Source: Arctopsyche grandis (Eukaryota; Arthropoda; Insecta; Trichoptera; Hydropsychidae). Taken from it: 64,000 bases of DNA. A program made the position numbers and the translations under genes. The stretch covers positions 12,510,079 through 12,574,078 of the forward strand of contig NC_135356.1 of the NCBI RefSeq assembly GCF_051622035.1, given 5' to 3'. Below are positions 1 through 10,795 of this stretch, in pieces (within the stretch, counting starts at the first letter, position 1; every line of letters starts with the position of its first letter). Below the pieces are notes generated by a model. That model ran no database searches. It was given only the letters and a program-made list of their open reading frames with translations, and had not been told where the DNA came from.

Positions 1-375
1 TAAACTAGACTGTTGTTAGGATGAGATTTACTTAAACATGTATTTAGGGGTCGAAATTTGTGCTTAAGGGGTCGTTATTTTACGAGAAAATTCAAGTATG
101 ATTCTTGTATACATATTTTTTTACAAACCTCTTCTTACTCCATTATATAAATATCAGTGAAAATTGTTAATTTAAAACAATGGTTTGCTGCGTATTGAAC
201 ATCTTTACATATATAACAAAAGGCCTACTAAACTTAGTTTTTATTGCAAATAACAATAGACCGCACCATTGGTATTCAAATCAAAAGTGTAAGAAAGCAT
301 GGTTTTTCTAAATTAACAACAATGGATCATTTTTTGTGTGAATAAAAGCTGCGCTTAGCCTAAATCTGCTTATTA
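1..375. other. Left edge, no recognised gene
   Basis: AT-rich sequence with no ORF or repeat that I recognise. The next nuclear-receptor exon lies 3' of here and its acceptor implies upstream exons off the left edge, so this may be intron of that gene. Confidence 0.5.
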
Positions 376-671
376 CTAGACTTCGGCGCTCGGGTTATAT
401 TTCCGGGTTATAAAAAAATGGGTTCACCATTGTCAATTTCTATAGTCCACCTTTTTTTCCTCTCTAGCTTTGTAGGGCAATAGTAATCAATAAAGCCCGG
501 ACCCTGAGGGGGCCGTCCATTGTTCAAATGTTGTAAATGCATTGTTAAAGGTTTGCCGAACCTTTTTTACAAAGCATTTACAAAAATCGAACAATAGACG
601 GCACGCTTCCGGTCCTTCCCTAGTAATCAACCCTCTTTCCTGGGAAATAGAAACCGAGCGCCGAAGTCTAG
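376..671. mobile_element. PIF/Harbinger-like MITE with 3-bp TTA duplication
   Basis: A 296-bp element with an 18-bp perfect TIR (CTAGACTTCGGCGCTCGG at the left, its reverse complement at the right). It is flanked by TTA at 373-375 and 672-674. A 3-bp TTA target duplication is characteristic of PIF/Harbinger transposons. No transposase is encoded. A second small element is nested at 491-620. Confidence 0.75.
491..620. mobile_element. Tiny MULE-like MITE nested in the Harbinger MITE
   Basis: A 130-bp hairpin-like insertion bounded by the direct repeat TAGTAATCAA at 481-490 and 621-630. Its ends are imperfect inverted repeats ending in GGCCGTC / GACGGC. It shares GTTAAAGGTTTGCCGAACC-type sequence with copies near 3.7-3.97 kb and 47.5 kb. 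Target duplications of 9-10 bp suggest the Mutator (MULE) superfamily; the assignment is inferred from TSD length. Confidence 0.65.
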
Positions 672-1136
672 TTATGATTGACTGACGTATCTCATGCCAT
701 GAAGCTGCAAGGCCTTAAAAAATATGATAGCTCATATCATTTAGAACATTTTGAGCCACACATATGTACATGCTTTAGTACAAAGCTAATACTGCCCAAT
801 TTAAAAGTGATTTTTTTATTTAGTTTTCTAATTTTTATTCAATCTAATAAAAATAAATACTAGTATCTGTGTCGACAGAAAATAATACTAGAAATAATAA
901 ATTTTTCAAGCCTACTTGACAAATTTTTGAAAATTTCTTTTAACTTAGAACAGTAGCAAAAAAACCTCAATTCATATTGGTCAGCCACGAAGCTCGAATA
1001 AGAAATCTCATTTCTGTCTTAAATTAACACCTCAATTAGATTGTATTTATTTGAATCTAAGTTATTTATTTGCATTATAGTTTTGTACCATCTAGAATCG
1101 TATGAAAATGACTCCAGTGATTTTATTTTTATTCAG
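672..1136. other. Non-coding stretch upstream of nuclear-receptor exon
   Basis: No supported gene or repeat. It ends in a pyrimidine-rich tract and an AG acceptor at 1135-1136, so it is probably intron of the nuclear-receptor gene. Confidence 0.5.
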
Positions 1137-3284
1137 GGTGGGCAAATCGTTCAAGTGTATCGCGCATAGGAGCTGACATGCCAGAAACGGACGGACTATC
1201 GCCAAGATGTGACAGAATGTTGGACCAGGAGCAATCTGGTGGACGAGAGGCACTTCTGGCAGCTGCAGCACGCAGATTGGCTCTTCTCACATTAGCTCAG
1301 TTGGGTTGGGACAAGCACGCTTCCCCTCTTGGTATGCTATCTAATCCCAGCTTCATGCGTGGACTTATGTACATATGTATGTATGTACACATGTTTAAAA
1401 TATATCACCCATATACGACGTTGAATGCCAAAGACCCATGTGTGGAGCTGGCATTACATATATTTGATGATAACTTAATAGAGTTAAATGATTTTGCTTT
1501 TAAAATGCAATTGCGCATTGCTACTACTAAGATGACTTTTACTAACTGTTATTGCAATGTGTGCGGCGATTGTATTTGTACATTTGCGTAGTTGGATCAA
1601 TTTGTCAAACTTTGATATTTTGCACTTGCAATTTCAGTCAATCCATTTCATTATAATGCATTTTGAACGTTTAAACATGCTTAACAAGAGGAAGGATCCG
1701 AAGAGTCTCTGAAGCAGTTGGAGCAGCTGCTACTGCGTTTCTCCAAACTGAATGTGGACCATACAGAGTTTGCCTGCCTGAAAGCAGTGCTCCTATTCGA
1801 ACCAGGTAATTCAGTAACAGCAATTAGATTGTCGAGTAAAGTTAATTGGCACACACGGACCATTCTAAATATATTCTGGTCAAATAATTCATAGAATACG
1901 AATTAATTTCTTTTTGGCCAAAATATGTCATCCATGTCTGATTTCGTGGTCTCCCTCACGGGACCGAAAGTGAAACGCCCGAAAACGCAAATATCGGAAG
2001 GCAAAGATCGAATATCGAAAGATCTTAAGTCGAAAGATAAAAAAAGGGTCCTCCCCCCGTCGTACATACTCACTTAATTTGCGCAAGCAGGATACAACAG
2101 GAACAAGAGGAACAGGCTTTTCACTTTCGGTCTCGTGAGGTAGACCCCTGATTTCGGGCGCCAATATCCCACGTGTAGAGATTCGACTAGGTATGTTCAT
2201 ATGTATGTACATATGTAGGATTAACACAGATGATTGCGTGTATAAATGATTAAGTTGAGTCAAGCGTAAGTTAGTATGCTGCGTAACACAACGACCAAAC
2301 GATAGTTCGTTTCGGTGCATCGTGAAATAAATATAGTTTTAGCACTAAATGAGTTGCCTTAACTACCTAAAGTGTATCCTTTCACCAATCGAATTCCACA
2401 TATGTATATGTAAATGTTTTAATGATTTTGTAAATGTATTAATGATTGGTGATGAACATAGGAATTCAAACAAGGTCCAAGGTTGGGTACCATTAATAAT
2501 GGAATTGACAATATAATTTATTTGATGATAGAAACTACCTGAAGCAGTCTAGACAATGAATTGCGGTTATTGCAAGCTATTATGAGCATTCCATTAAATT
2601 GAATAATTTACTGATCTTTTATTATATTCTGCTGATCATTTAGAATAAGTTACTGATCAAGTTTATAATTAATTACTGATAAAGTTTTTATTTTTTTACT
2701 GATCACTTTAGGAATTATAAACTAACCAAATAATTTGGTGGCTTTTATAATTATAAGTCAGGATGTTCATTGTATCATAATATATTATATTATGTATGAA
2801 CATACAGATTTAGCTTTGTGTATCGATAAAAGCTATTCAGACCTGATCATACAACTTTCAGATTCTTGAATCGAACTTACATACATAATAATGTCGTGTA
2901 ATACCTCGAACTATAAGTTAGCTTAGGTAAAATAGCGCTTAGATTGCTTTAATCACATTCCTAATAGCATTTATTAATAATTTCATTTTTTATTATTGGT
3001 TTAAAGAACTGATGAAAGTTTCAGGAGTGGTATGGACGAGGAGCGGTTGCGGAACGACATCTTCCGGGTGCAGTTCTAGAGCTGAAGCAGTTCAAGAAAG
3101 AGCTGCTGCTGCTCTTCAAAGGCATTGTGCTTCAAGACCTGGTCGTCTTGCTAAATTACTGCCACTTCTTCCAGCTGTGGCTGCCCTGGCCGCAGATCCT
3201 GCTCTTCACAGACTCCTAGCTGACGTGGCCAAGCATTTGCCCCTCACGCATCCATACCTCTTGACTGATCTTCCGACTGTTTAA
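1137..3284 (+). CDS. Nuclear receptor, NR2E-like ligand-binding domain (last three exons, 5' part off-window)
   Basis: Three exons are visible: 1137-1331, 1689-1805 and 3007-3284, joined through GT/AG introns in matching phase 1 and ending in a TAA stop. The middle exon encodes a ligand-binding-domain signature with LKQLEQLLLRFSKLNVDHTE followed by FACLKAVLLFEP. This closely resembles the helix region of NR2E-type receptors (tailless, dissatisfaction, PNR), where TEFACLKAIVLF is conserved. The last exon encodes EAVQERAAAALQRHC and RPGRLAKLLPLLPAVAAL, matching the dimerisation helices. The first exon is less certain; its only open frame contains LALLTLAQLGW, which fits the preceding helix. Such receptors are ligand-regulated or orphan transcription factors in the nucleus. 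The DNA-binding domain is not in this window. The C-terminus ends THPYLLTDLPTV and shows no clear canonical AF-2 helix. The last intron carries a MITE at 1947-2147. The second and third exons are the firm part; the exact subfamily is inference. Confidence 0.75.
1947..2147. mobile_element. MITE with about 26-bp TIR and 9-bp TSD (family A)
   Basis: Left end GGTCTCCCTCACGGGACCG and right end CGGTCTCGTGAGGTAGACC are inverted repeats, and CTGATTTCG flanks both sides (1938-1946 and 2148-2156). Related sequence occurs as a palindrome at 7900-8225 and as a copy at 42255-42475. The 9-bp TSD suggests a MULE-type element. It lies in the last intron of the nuclear receptor. Confidence 0.65.
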
Positions 3285-3348
3285 AACAACCATTTTTCAT
3301 CTGCACATCTGCATTTTAGATTGTGTAGTAAATGTTTTCGTCTCTTAA

Positions 3349-3643
3349 GAGGGCTGGATCCCAGAGTCTTGTCCATACAAACGTATTAGACTTCTCTCTT
3401 CCTCAATTATGGCACTAGAGAAATTATTTTTTAATATACTATGGATATCCACCATATGCATGTTTCTATTTTTTTGATTAATCAAAAAATCAAAAATCAA
3501 TTAATCAAAAAAATAATAAAAAACAGAAACATGCCTATGGTGGATATCCATAGTATATTAAAAAATAATTGCTTTAGTGCCATAATTGAGGAAGGGAGAA
3601 GTCTAATACGTTTGTATGGACAAGGCCATGGGGTCCAGCCCTC
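3349..3643. mobile_element. Palindromic (foldback) piggyBac-type MITE, TTAA flanked
   Basis: A 295-bp near-perfect palindrome whose arms of about 145 bp meet near 3480-3520. The ends GAGGGCTGGATCCC / GGGGTCCAGCCCTC are inverted and flanked by TTAA at 3345-3348 and 3644-3647. TTAA target sites typify piggyBac-superfamily elements. The ends are related to those of the 505-508 bp elements at 11070 and 18065. No coding capacity. Confidence 0.8.
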
Positions 3644-3682
3644 TTAAGCTATGCATAGTACGCTCTCATTTGCTTATGATTA

Positions 3683-3855
3683 GAGGTAGGACCGGAAGCG
3701 TGCCGTTCTTTGTTTATTGTTCGTTGTGCATTGTTCATTTTTATGATGAACCTTTGTTAAAGGTTCGCCGAACCTTTTTTTTTGCACTATAGCTTTGTGA
3801 ATAGACCCAAAACGCCGTGATTCCTGGAAAAAGCACGCTCTCTATCCGCCCTTTA
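3683..3855. mobile_element. Tiny MULE-like MITE
   Basis: Shares the TAAAGGTTCGCCGAACC core and the TTCCTGGAAAAAGCACG segment with the element at 47494-47646. The flanking direct repeats CTTATGATTA / CTTATGATAA (9 of 10 identical) look like a target duplication. The start is less sure than the end. Confidence 0.5.
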
Positions 3856-3867
3856 CTTATGATAACT

Positions 3868-3968
3868 AGAGGTAGGATAGTCACAGTGCTATCCATTGTT
3901 CGGCAAACCTTTAACAATGCATTTACAACCTTTGAACAATACACGGCCCCCTCAGGCTCCGGTGACTA
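3868..3968. mobile_element. Tiny MULE-like MITE, about 100 bp
   Basis: Bounded by ATGATAACT at 3859-3867 and 3969-3977. Its interior (CAAACCTTTAACAATGCATT) is the reverse complement of the core in the element at 491-620. It sits directly beside the relative at 3683-3855. Confidence 0.55.
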
Positions 3969-3977
3969 ATGATAACT

Positions 3978-4919
3978 CGAGAGAAGTGTGTGGCCACCCT
4001 GGGGGCTGGCAACACTCGAACGTATGTTTGCCCAAAATCGTAATTAATAAACTCCTTCGTTGATTAACGTCCTTAACAGTTCACTTGTAGAGCGTATGAA
4101 GCAACTGAAGACGCTCCACTGGCATTTCAAATAGCAGTGGATATCGATAAAACATCATTGTCAGAAAAGAAGCCGAATGTTATGATTTTGGCTGGAATAA
4201 ATCTGCCACAGTGGCACCCCCAGGATTTAATTGAGGAGGGGGGAGGGGGAACTATGTAGGTTGAATGGATAATTTTTTTCGATAAAATTCGTTAAATAGT
4301 AAATAAAAATAAACTATCTTTTCTAATTACAAATCTTGGTTTTTTGGAGACTTTTTAGTGGCTTTTCTTTTTTTTTGACAGCATCCCCCCCCCCCCCCCC
4401 TCCATTTCCATCTAGATGCACAACTGATTAGCTATGTGTGGGGGCCAACATTAATCTCTTAGTACAAACTGCTCGTCTAGATCCACTTCTTTTAAAATAA
4501 CGGCCATAATTTTTAATAAAATGTTTAATTTACATCATGTTGAAGTCATTTTATGTTTGTGTATTACATATATTATATTTGTACCATAATTTTTAATTGT
4601 AATCTGTGTGTATTTATGAAAATAAAAATAATTATGTAACAATGTATTTCAATGTTTAAATCAGGAATATAAGCAGTTCATATTAAACGAGCATTATTTT
4701 GTGTACTTTCTTGATCATTATATTAATATTGTCTTTATGTGTTTTTCTTTTCTTATATTAATATTGTTTTTTTTTGGTTTATTGTTCTACATTTGTATTA
4801 TTTATTGTTCTATGCATTATTATTATTATGTTCTATATTATTATTGTTCAATGGTCCCTGCGGCCGTATATAAAATAAAGTAAAATATGAAAGAAGAGTG
4901 TATATCATATGCATATATA
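3978..4919. other. Non-coding AT-rich stretch with a C homopolymer
   Basis: No gene recognised. It contains a G-rich patch near 4230-4250 and a run of about 16 C at 4385-4400, possibly the two ends of a decayed transposon. The rest is low-complexity AT sequence. Confidence 0.4.
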
Positions 4920-5410
4920 TTATATAATATCGCTATTCTGTGTGTCTGTATGTGTATGTGCAATAACGCTCGCTGTACTATAATAGTCGTTTCGATACGA
5001 CATTGTACATATGTACGTCACAGCTAAAACAATGCCAACAAAACCTACGAACGTAATAACAAACGAAAAAACTTATATATATACTGTTTACTACCAATGT
5101 TTCTTCTAGGCTAATATACGGCGCTAAGTCTCTGAGCATATACCGCCATCTATTGAATATGTATTTAATTAATTAATTATTTTTTCTATTGGTGTTGTAT
5201 ATTGTTTATATGTAGGTAGGCAGGTAGTTTTTACCATAATTAAATATAAATATTAAATTAAATATATTTAAAATGTATTTGAAAAAAAAATGCGTGCGGA
5301 TCGAACACTGGACCGACACATTTCTTTTTTTTTTTTTTTTATTTAATAACTTAATATGCCAACACCTATGCGATGATATTTCATCGGGTACAATACTAGT
5401 GTATACATGA
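4920..5410. repeat. Dispersed repeat R1, uninterrupted copy
   Basis: About 490 bp that recurs, interrupted, at 9090-11065 and, inverted, at 51205-52490. Shared landmarks are TATAATATCGC, ATAATAGTCGTTTCG, TACCAATGTTTC, ATCGAACACTGGACCGACAC and GCCAACACCTATGCGATGAT. On the minus strand it contains a GTTCGATCC motif that resembles a pol III B box, so a SINE-like origin is possible but unproven. A T-run lies at about 5323-5340. Confidence 0.65.
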
Positions 5411-6640
5411 TCGCCCTTTAGTCATCATTCATCAAGATAGAAATATGTATCTTATTAAAGAGTTCTGTAACGTTCCAATCTAATGTTCATGGAACTCCTG
5501 AATCCTCTATTCCACAGAAATCTGAACAAGGTTGAGATATCCTTTTATAAAACGCTAGTTTAATCATATTTTTTAAGTATTGATTGTACATATCGCATTG
5601 AGACGCAAATGTATATTTGCAAAATTTCATTTTTACATATATACATATATGTACATGTCTTTTGTTTGAAGAATGATATCAAATTGCAAAATTCAGATTG
5701 CAATTGTGTTTTGTAACCCATATGTATGTATGCACATTCGGTCAAATTACAATCTACTCTGTGTAAAAAATGCTGCTCGAGCAAAATTTATATATTCACA
5801 GCTTTATATGCAGATACTGCATATCTTGCACAATATTGCAGTGGCAATTCATTTATTAATTTATTGCTTTTAAGATGGCATGTCAATATAAAATGTCAGT
5901 CAGAAGAATAGTCATATTTCGGGGTTTCAAGTATTAAGGATAAAATATAGAACATTTGAATATTCTTAAACAATTATTTAATAATAATACCACGAGCTAA
6001 TAAAAATTGCACTTATGTATAGTTTGAATTGCGCCATAAATCACAACCAGTGCTTGGTTATTTTCCCCCTGAAACTATCCTTTTTTGATTTAATATTGAA
6101 AATTATATACCTTTGTAATATATATCCGAATTGTCTGCATAACGACTTGGGGATATTTAAGAATGTTTTGCGGCTTCCGAGATGCTCAAAAGCTATTTTG
6201 TGGACCAGTTAAAAAAAAGGGTTAAATAGACCTGTTTTGAAACGTTAAAATATAAATGTTTTTTTTATTCACCCTACCCCAGTGGGGGCGAACCTTTTTA
6301 CGTTTTCATGCCGAAATTTCCGAATATTTACTTACCGAACGTCAGTCGTGCTGAGGAATTATTTGATTTAAACAAATTTATAAAGTTTTATAAAAATTAA
6401 CTTATCACTAATACAAATGAAAATATAATATCAAAATTTTTTTAAATAATCTGTAACTTAAAATTTTAATAAAATCTTAAAAACAAGAAATAAAATAAAT
6501 ACACAAATAAAAACAATTATTTATTGATGAGATTTTTGATGCTGTTGATTTGAAGCAAAATGCTTTATATCTGCTTCATAGCTAATATATCATTTCGAAA
6601 GAGACTATATCTATGTAAGGTTTAATGTATGTATGTATGT
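5411..6640. other. Intergenic AT-rich stretch, nothing recognised
   Basis: Short ORFs here have no recognisable domain and low-complexity composition. I see no repeat shared with the rest of the window. Confidence 0.45.
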
Positions 6641-6820
6641 AAGGTTTGGGTAAGGTAAAAAAACAAATGAATATTCAAAAAAAATTAAATAAAAAAAAGA
6701 ACAATTCAAATAAATTTAATACAATGTTTACTATTAGATTAGCCATGTTTAAGCGATTTATATTAATACTAGTACTAATGTATTTCGTATTAACAATATG
6801 CATGCCAAAAAGCAGCATAT

Positions 6821-7125
6821 TGTTGCGTGGACATGAAGAGGGGGCTTCCAGAATCGGAGAGAAAGACGCAGGAGTGTTGTAGAAGGTGTTTCTTCGTGTG
6901 CTCTCGTCGGCGCTCCAGGTCGGAATGGTTTCCAAGCCGAGAGCGCCCCATATTTATGCCCGTTTGGGCTCCACAACTATTGGTCGATGAGTTAGGCGAT
7001 CTTATTGGCCGTTTCATACGGCTTACTCATTCGGCGAGGACATTTTTGCACGAACGAGAGATTAGGTGATTAGCGCTCGTAAACCATTAGTCCACGAGCG
7101 CCACCAACCTAATGTATACGTTACA
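6821..7125. mobile_element. Solo-LTR candidate
   Basis: Begins TGTTGCGTGG and ends ACGTTACA (TG...CA), with ATAT directly before and after, consistent with a 4-bp target duplication. It is more GC-rich than its surroundings and contains a TATTTAT box-like motif. The flank is AT-rich, so the TSD is weak evidence. Confidence 0.4.
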
Positions 7126-7760
7126 ATATTTTAGATTTTAAAAATCCCAAGCTAACAAAAATTGATTGATGAGCTTGGTGCCCTTAACCAGAAGCCAACT
7201 CTACAAGCCAAAGGATACTCGTGTATCCCTTGGTAGCCTATTTTACTAAACTTTACCCACCCCACATTATAAAATTATGTGTATTTCATGTAAAAAGTTG
7301 CTATTGTTTCAAATTTGTTGTAATTGTAAAATAAATACACAGCAAGGAGAGTGCGGCCAACGTAGACTCAATAAGCTGTACTTGGTGAATTTTTGTGAAA
7401 AAAAAACTTATGGAAGCACAACTATGTATAATGTACTCGATATTTAATCAGTTAATCATTAACCTCTCCTGACATCTAACGAAAAAATAATTTGTTTTTG
7501 CTTACCCTTGCCACCAAGTTCGTACTTTGGGTTGAGAATCGCTGCAATAGATAGGTGCAGTGGCGTGCCGTGACTTTTAAAACAGGAGACTAGTAGTGGT
7601 GTAGCGGAGTGGACACGGCGCGGTACTTTTGCATGTTTTGTCATCATTTCACATTAGTGTCTTTTATCATACATAACGGAATATAATAGATAGCTGAGAC
7701 GGCTTGTATTTTACTGGCAAGTATGTATTTTAGTCTATTTTTACCGGTATTTAAATATAA
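7126..7760. other. Intergenic, nothing recognised
   Basis: No supported gene. A fragment near 7558 (GTGCAGTGGCGTGCCGTGAC) looks like one end of a hAT element, but no partner end is visible. Confidence 0.35.
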
Positions 7761-7763
7761 AAG

Positions 7764-7880
7764 GTCAGTTTTTATATTAAATGGACAGTCTTTATATTAA
7801 ACGGCCAGTATCCATCGGTCGGTTAGTAAGTGCTCAGTATAAATAATAAATGGTCAGTATTAATGTTAAATGGTAAGTTT
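7764..7880. repeat. Degenerate short tandem repeat
   Basis: Several imperfect units of the form ATATTAAATGGNCAGT, for example at 7775-7815 and 7845-7875. Confidence 0.45.
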
Positions 7881-7899
7881 TATTTTGGGTATGGTATTT

Positions 7900-8225
7900 A
7901 TGGGTGCACCTCACGGGATCGAATTAGAAATGCACGAAAAACCAAATATCGGAAGGCAAAGATCGAAAATCGAAAGATCTTAACTCGAAAGATCAAAAAA
8001 AAAGGGTGCATGGTAAACGGTACATACTCACTTAATTTGCGCGAGCAGGATACAACAGGAACAAGAGGAACAGGATTTTCCTCCCGTATTCTGCGCGCGC
8101 ACATTAATACGGGAGGAAAAGCCTGTTCCTCTTGTTCCTGTTGTATCCTGCTCGCGCAAATTAAGTGAGGATGTACGTGAGTATGTACCGTTTACCATGT
8201 ACCCTTTTTTTTAATATTACGACTT
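7900..8225. repeat. Palindromic rearranged copy of MITE family A
   Basis: The segment around GCAGGATACAACAGGAACAAG is present twice in inverted orientation, about 8045-8080 and 8120-8155, centred near 8095. The same sequence occurs singly at 1928-2150 and 42255-42475. The outer left end GGTGCACCTCACGGGATC matches the family TIR; the right end is truncated. Confidence 0.6.
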
Positions 8226-8227
8226 AA

Positions 8228-8580
8228 GGGGGTATTCTAGTCTAGAAATTTGAAAAAATCGATTTTTGTTTCATATTTTCAAAGTTTAAACCTTTAAGAA
8301 TATGTCCTTAAGAGGATTTTTCAAAATTCAAATTATTTTCGGAGATATAGCTGTTTTAGTGACGTGGAATCCAACCGGCGCGTAACTTTACCCGAAACTT
8401 TAAACGCGTTTTTCTCGAAACTACTTTTTCCAACGAGTTTGATATGATATCTCAAGTTCTAATGACCCAATTAACTTAAAATTTGGTGTGGTTCTTTTTT
8501 ATATATCCCTCTATGGTCCGTACCAGAATTATGTAAAAATTTTGTTGTTTAATATTTTTATTTATTTAATATTAGGTGAT
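8228..8580. mobile_element. TTAA-flanked element end, GGGGGTATTCTAG type
   Basis: Starts directly after TTAA at 8224-8227 with GGGGGTATTCTAGTCTAG, followed by non-coding sequence. No right terminus found. Probably a truncated piggyBac-type non-autonomous element. Confidence 0.4.
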
Positions 8581-9272
8581 ACGACAACTCCATCCAACAG
8601 GCATTGCTATTTGTTCTGGCGAATGGACGCCAGATTTTTACTGTTCATATTTTATTTACATTGACATTTAATAATATAACACTGACCATTTTTTTTAGTA
8701 AAATATTGGCCAAAAACTGATTTACATATATACTTATTGAAATTAATTCAAAATACTAAACTAGCTTAGTCCCTTTAGTTCAATGTCGGCAGTACCGGTT
8801 TTATGAGGGGGTTGCGTCGGGGGTTGCCGTTCCCAAGGACACCGAGTAAAATAAGGCGCCAATAGTAAGAAGGCGCATTAAAATTAAAAATTAGAGCGCC
8901 AAAGACCCTTAAAAATTTTAGACCAAAGGCGCCTCTACTTTCTAAGCTGACATTTTTATTCGGCCAATGCTATTTAATGGATGAAGACGCATTCCCTTTT
9001 GTATTATAAATCTATTATGCTTCTCAAAAAAATTTGTTTCACATTTCCTTGTCGCAGCCACAAATTATTGTAACGTAAATTATATCATATATATAATATC
9101 GCTTTTCTGTGTAGCTGCGATAACACTCACCGTATAATAATAGTCGTTTCGGTTCAACATACATATGTACGTCATAGCTAAAACACTGACAATAAAATGT
9201 ACGAATATAACAAAAGAAAACAACTTCTATATACATATACTGTTTGCTACCAATGTTTCCTAAGGCAATAAG

Positions 9273-10337
9273 TAGAGACCCGTATTTTGGGCATCTATTT
9301 TTGTCAATTTTAGCATTTTCATTTTGCATTTTAGCATTTTAGGGCATTAAAAATGTTCAATTTAGCATCAATTTTTATGAAGAGTTTAATTTTAAATAAT
9401 AAAAAATTTCGATGAATTTTAATAAAATTTATATGCATATATACAATTTAAAGACAACACAACAATTAAAAAATAATAGAAAAATTCAAAAATGTTTTGA
9501 AATTAAAATTACAATGAAAAAAACATGAATATAAAAATACAAAGACAAAAAATATGAGTATAAAAATATAATACCAATTAAAATTGATTAAAGCTTAACA
9601 TGGAGCATATTTCAACAGATTCTTTTTTGAGATTCGTGCGACGATCGGTAATAATTATATTGTATTTACTAAAATTTTACTGCTGAAAAAAAAAATGCTG
9701 AAAGCATCCACACTATTTACGGGACACCAAATAGATTTTAGAGCGGCACAGCCAAACTCTTCATATTTAATTTTTATTGCCATCAATAATAGCAATATAT
9801 CCGGCGTGGATTCACTTTTTATATTTTCTTAATTTTCTAAGAAAGTGCTGATATCCTTCCAAACATTGAGCCTCTGTTAATACATTAAACAATGGCAGGT
9901 TTCTAAAAAACAAAACTGTTTCTTTAACATTAATATTAGATTTTGAACCTGCCACAGATAGATTGAATAGCTTTCTCAATGTTCGGACGAATAGATTTGT
10001 CTCAATTGGTCTAGTTTTAAGATGCCTTTTAGAGCAGCCTTTTGGATACACAGCTCCAACTGTTTTCTTTTGTTTACAGTAGTAGACAAAAGCAGTTGCT
10101 TGGTTTCGACAGGACAAACACCGTCTATGTTAAACTGCAAGCTCTGTTTTATCCCCTCAATTTCTTCACATAATAAATGGGCAAAGGGATAGGAAGACCC
10201 TTTCTAAATTGTCTATTAATTTTATAAATTTTATGCAAATTTCACTTTTGTTTATGCATATTTTACTATTAGCATCTATTCCGAATTTTAGCATCAATTA
10301 AGCATTAATAGCAAAGTGCCCAAAATACGTGTCTCTT
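9273..10337 (-). mobile_element. hAT element with decayed transposase (family H1, copy 1)
   Basis: 1065 bp with TIR ends TAGAGACCCGTATTTTGGGC and GCCCAAAATACGTGTCTCTT, flanked by a perfect 8-bp TSD GCAATAAG (9265-9272, 10338-10345). A minus-strand ORF at 9812-10117 (101 aa) contains VGAVYPKGCSKRHLKTRP and is shared with the copy at 51221. I infer it to be a transposase remnant from the hAT-type TSD and TIRs, not from a recognised catalytic motif. Confidence 0.85.
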
Positions 10338-10411
10338 GCAATAAGTCCGAGCGTTTAGCGCTATCTATTGAAAATGTATTTAATTAATTATTTTTTCTAT
10401 TGGTGTATTAG

Positions 10412-10795
10412 TGTTGCGTGAGGGTGGGTGGAGGATCCAAGTAAAAGGCCAACAGTCATTTCACAGCATTTATTGATGATTAAGGAGATACACGCAGTGT
10501 CACTGCTAAGTCCAGAATTAATTATATCGCCTACGTACCGCCTTATAAAGGGTAGATCTCTCAGGACGCCTAATCTGTTTACCTGTTGTATAGTCACGTA
10601 TTCGGATATGTATTTCCAAGACATTGGGTCTTCCCGTACTGATTCTGAGAAATAACTAATAACGGTCATTGTTTAGCCTAAATGCACTTAGAGTCCAGAT
10701 ATAATCTTTGGAAGTAAGTGCATGCATTTAGTTAATCCGATAACAGATATCCGTTGGTCTAAGTGCAATTCGCTCAATCCGCGGCGTACGTAACA
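10412..10795. mobile_element. Solo-LTR candidate inside R1
   Basis: 384 bp beginning TGTTGCGTG and ending TACGTAACA, inserted in an R1 copy. The ends resemble those of 6821-7125, but the interiors are unlike. No clean TSD. It could be another element type. Confidence 0.35.

Noticed and set aside
6675-7069. Several overlapping ORFs on both strands
   Set aside because: They lie in the GC-richer solo-LTR candidate and match no protein family.
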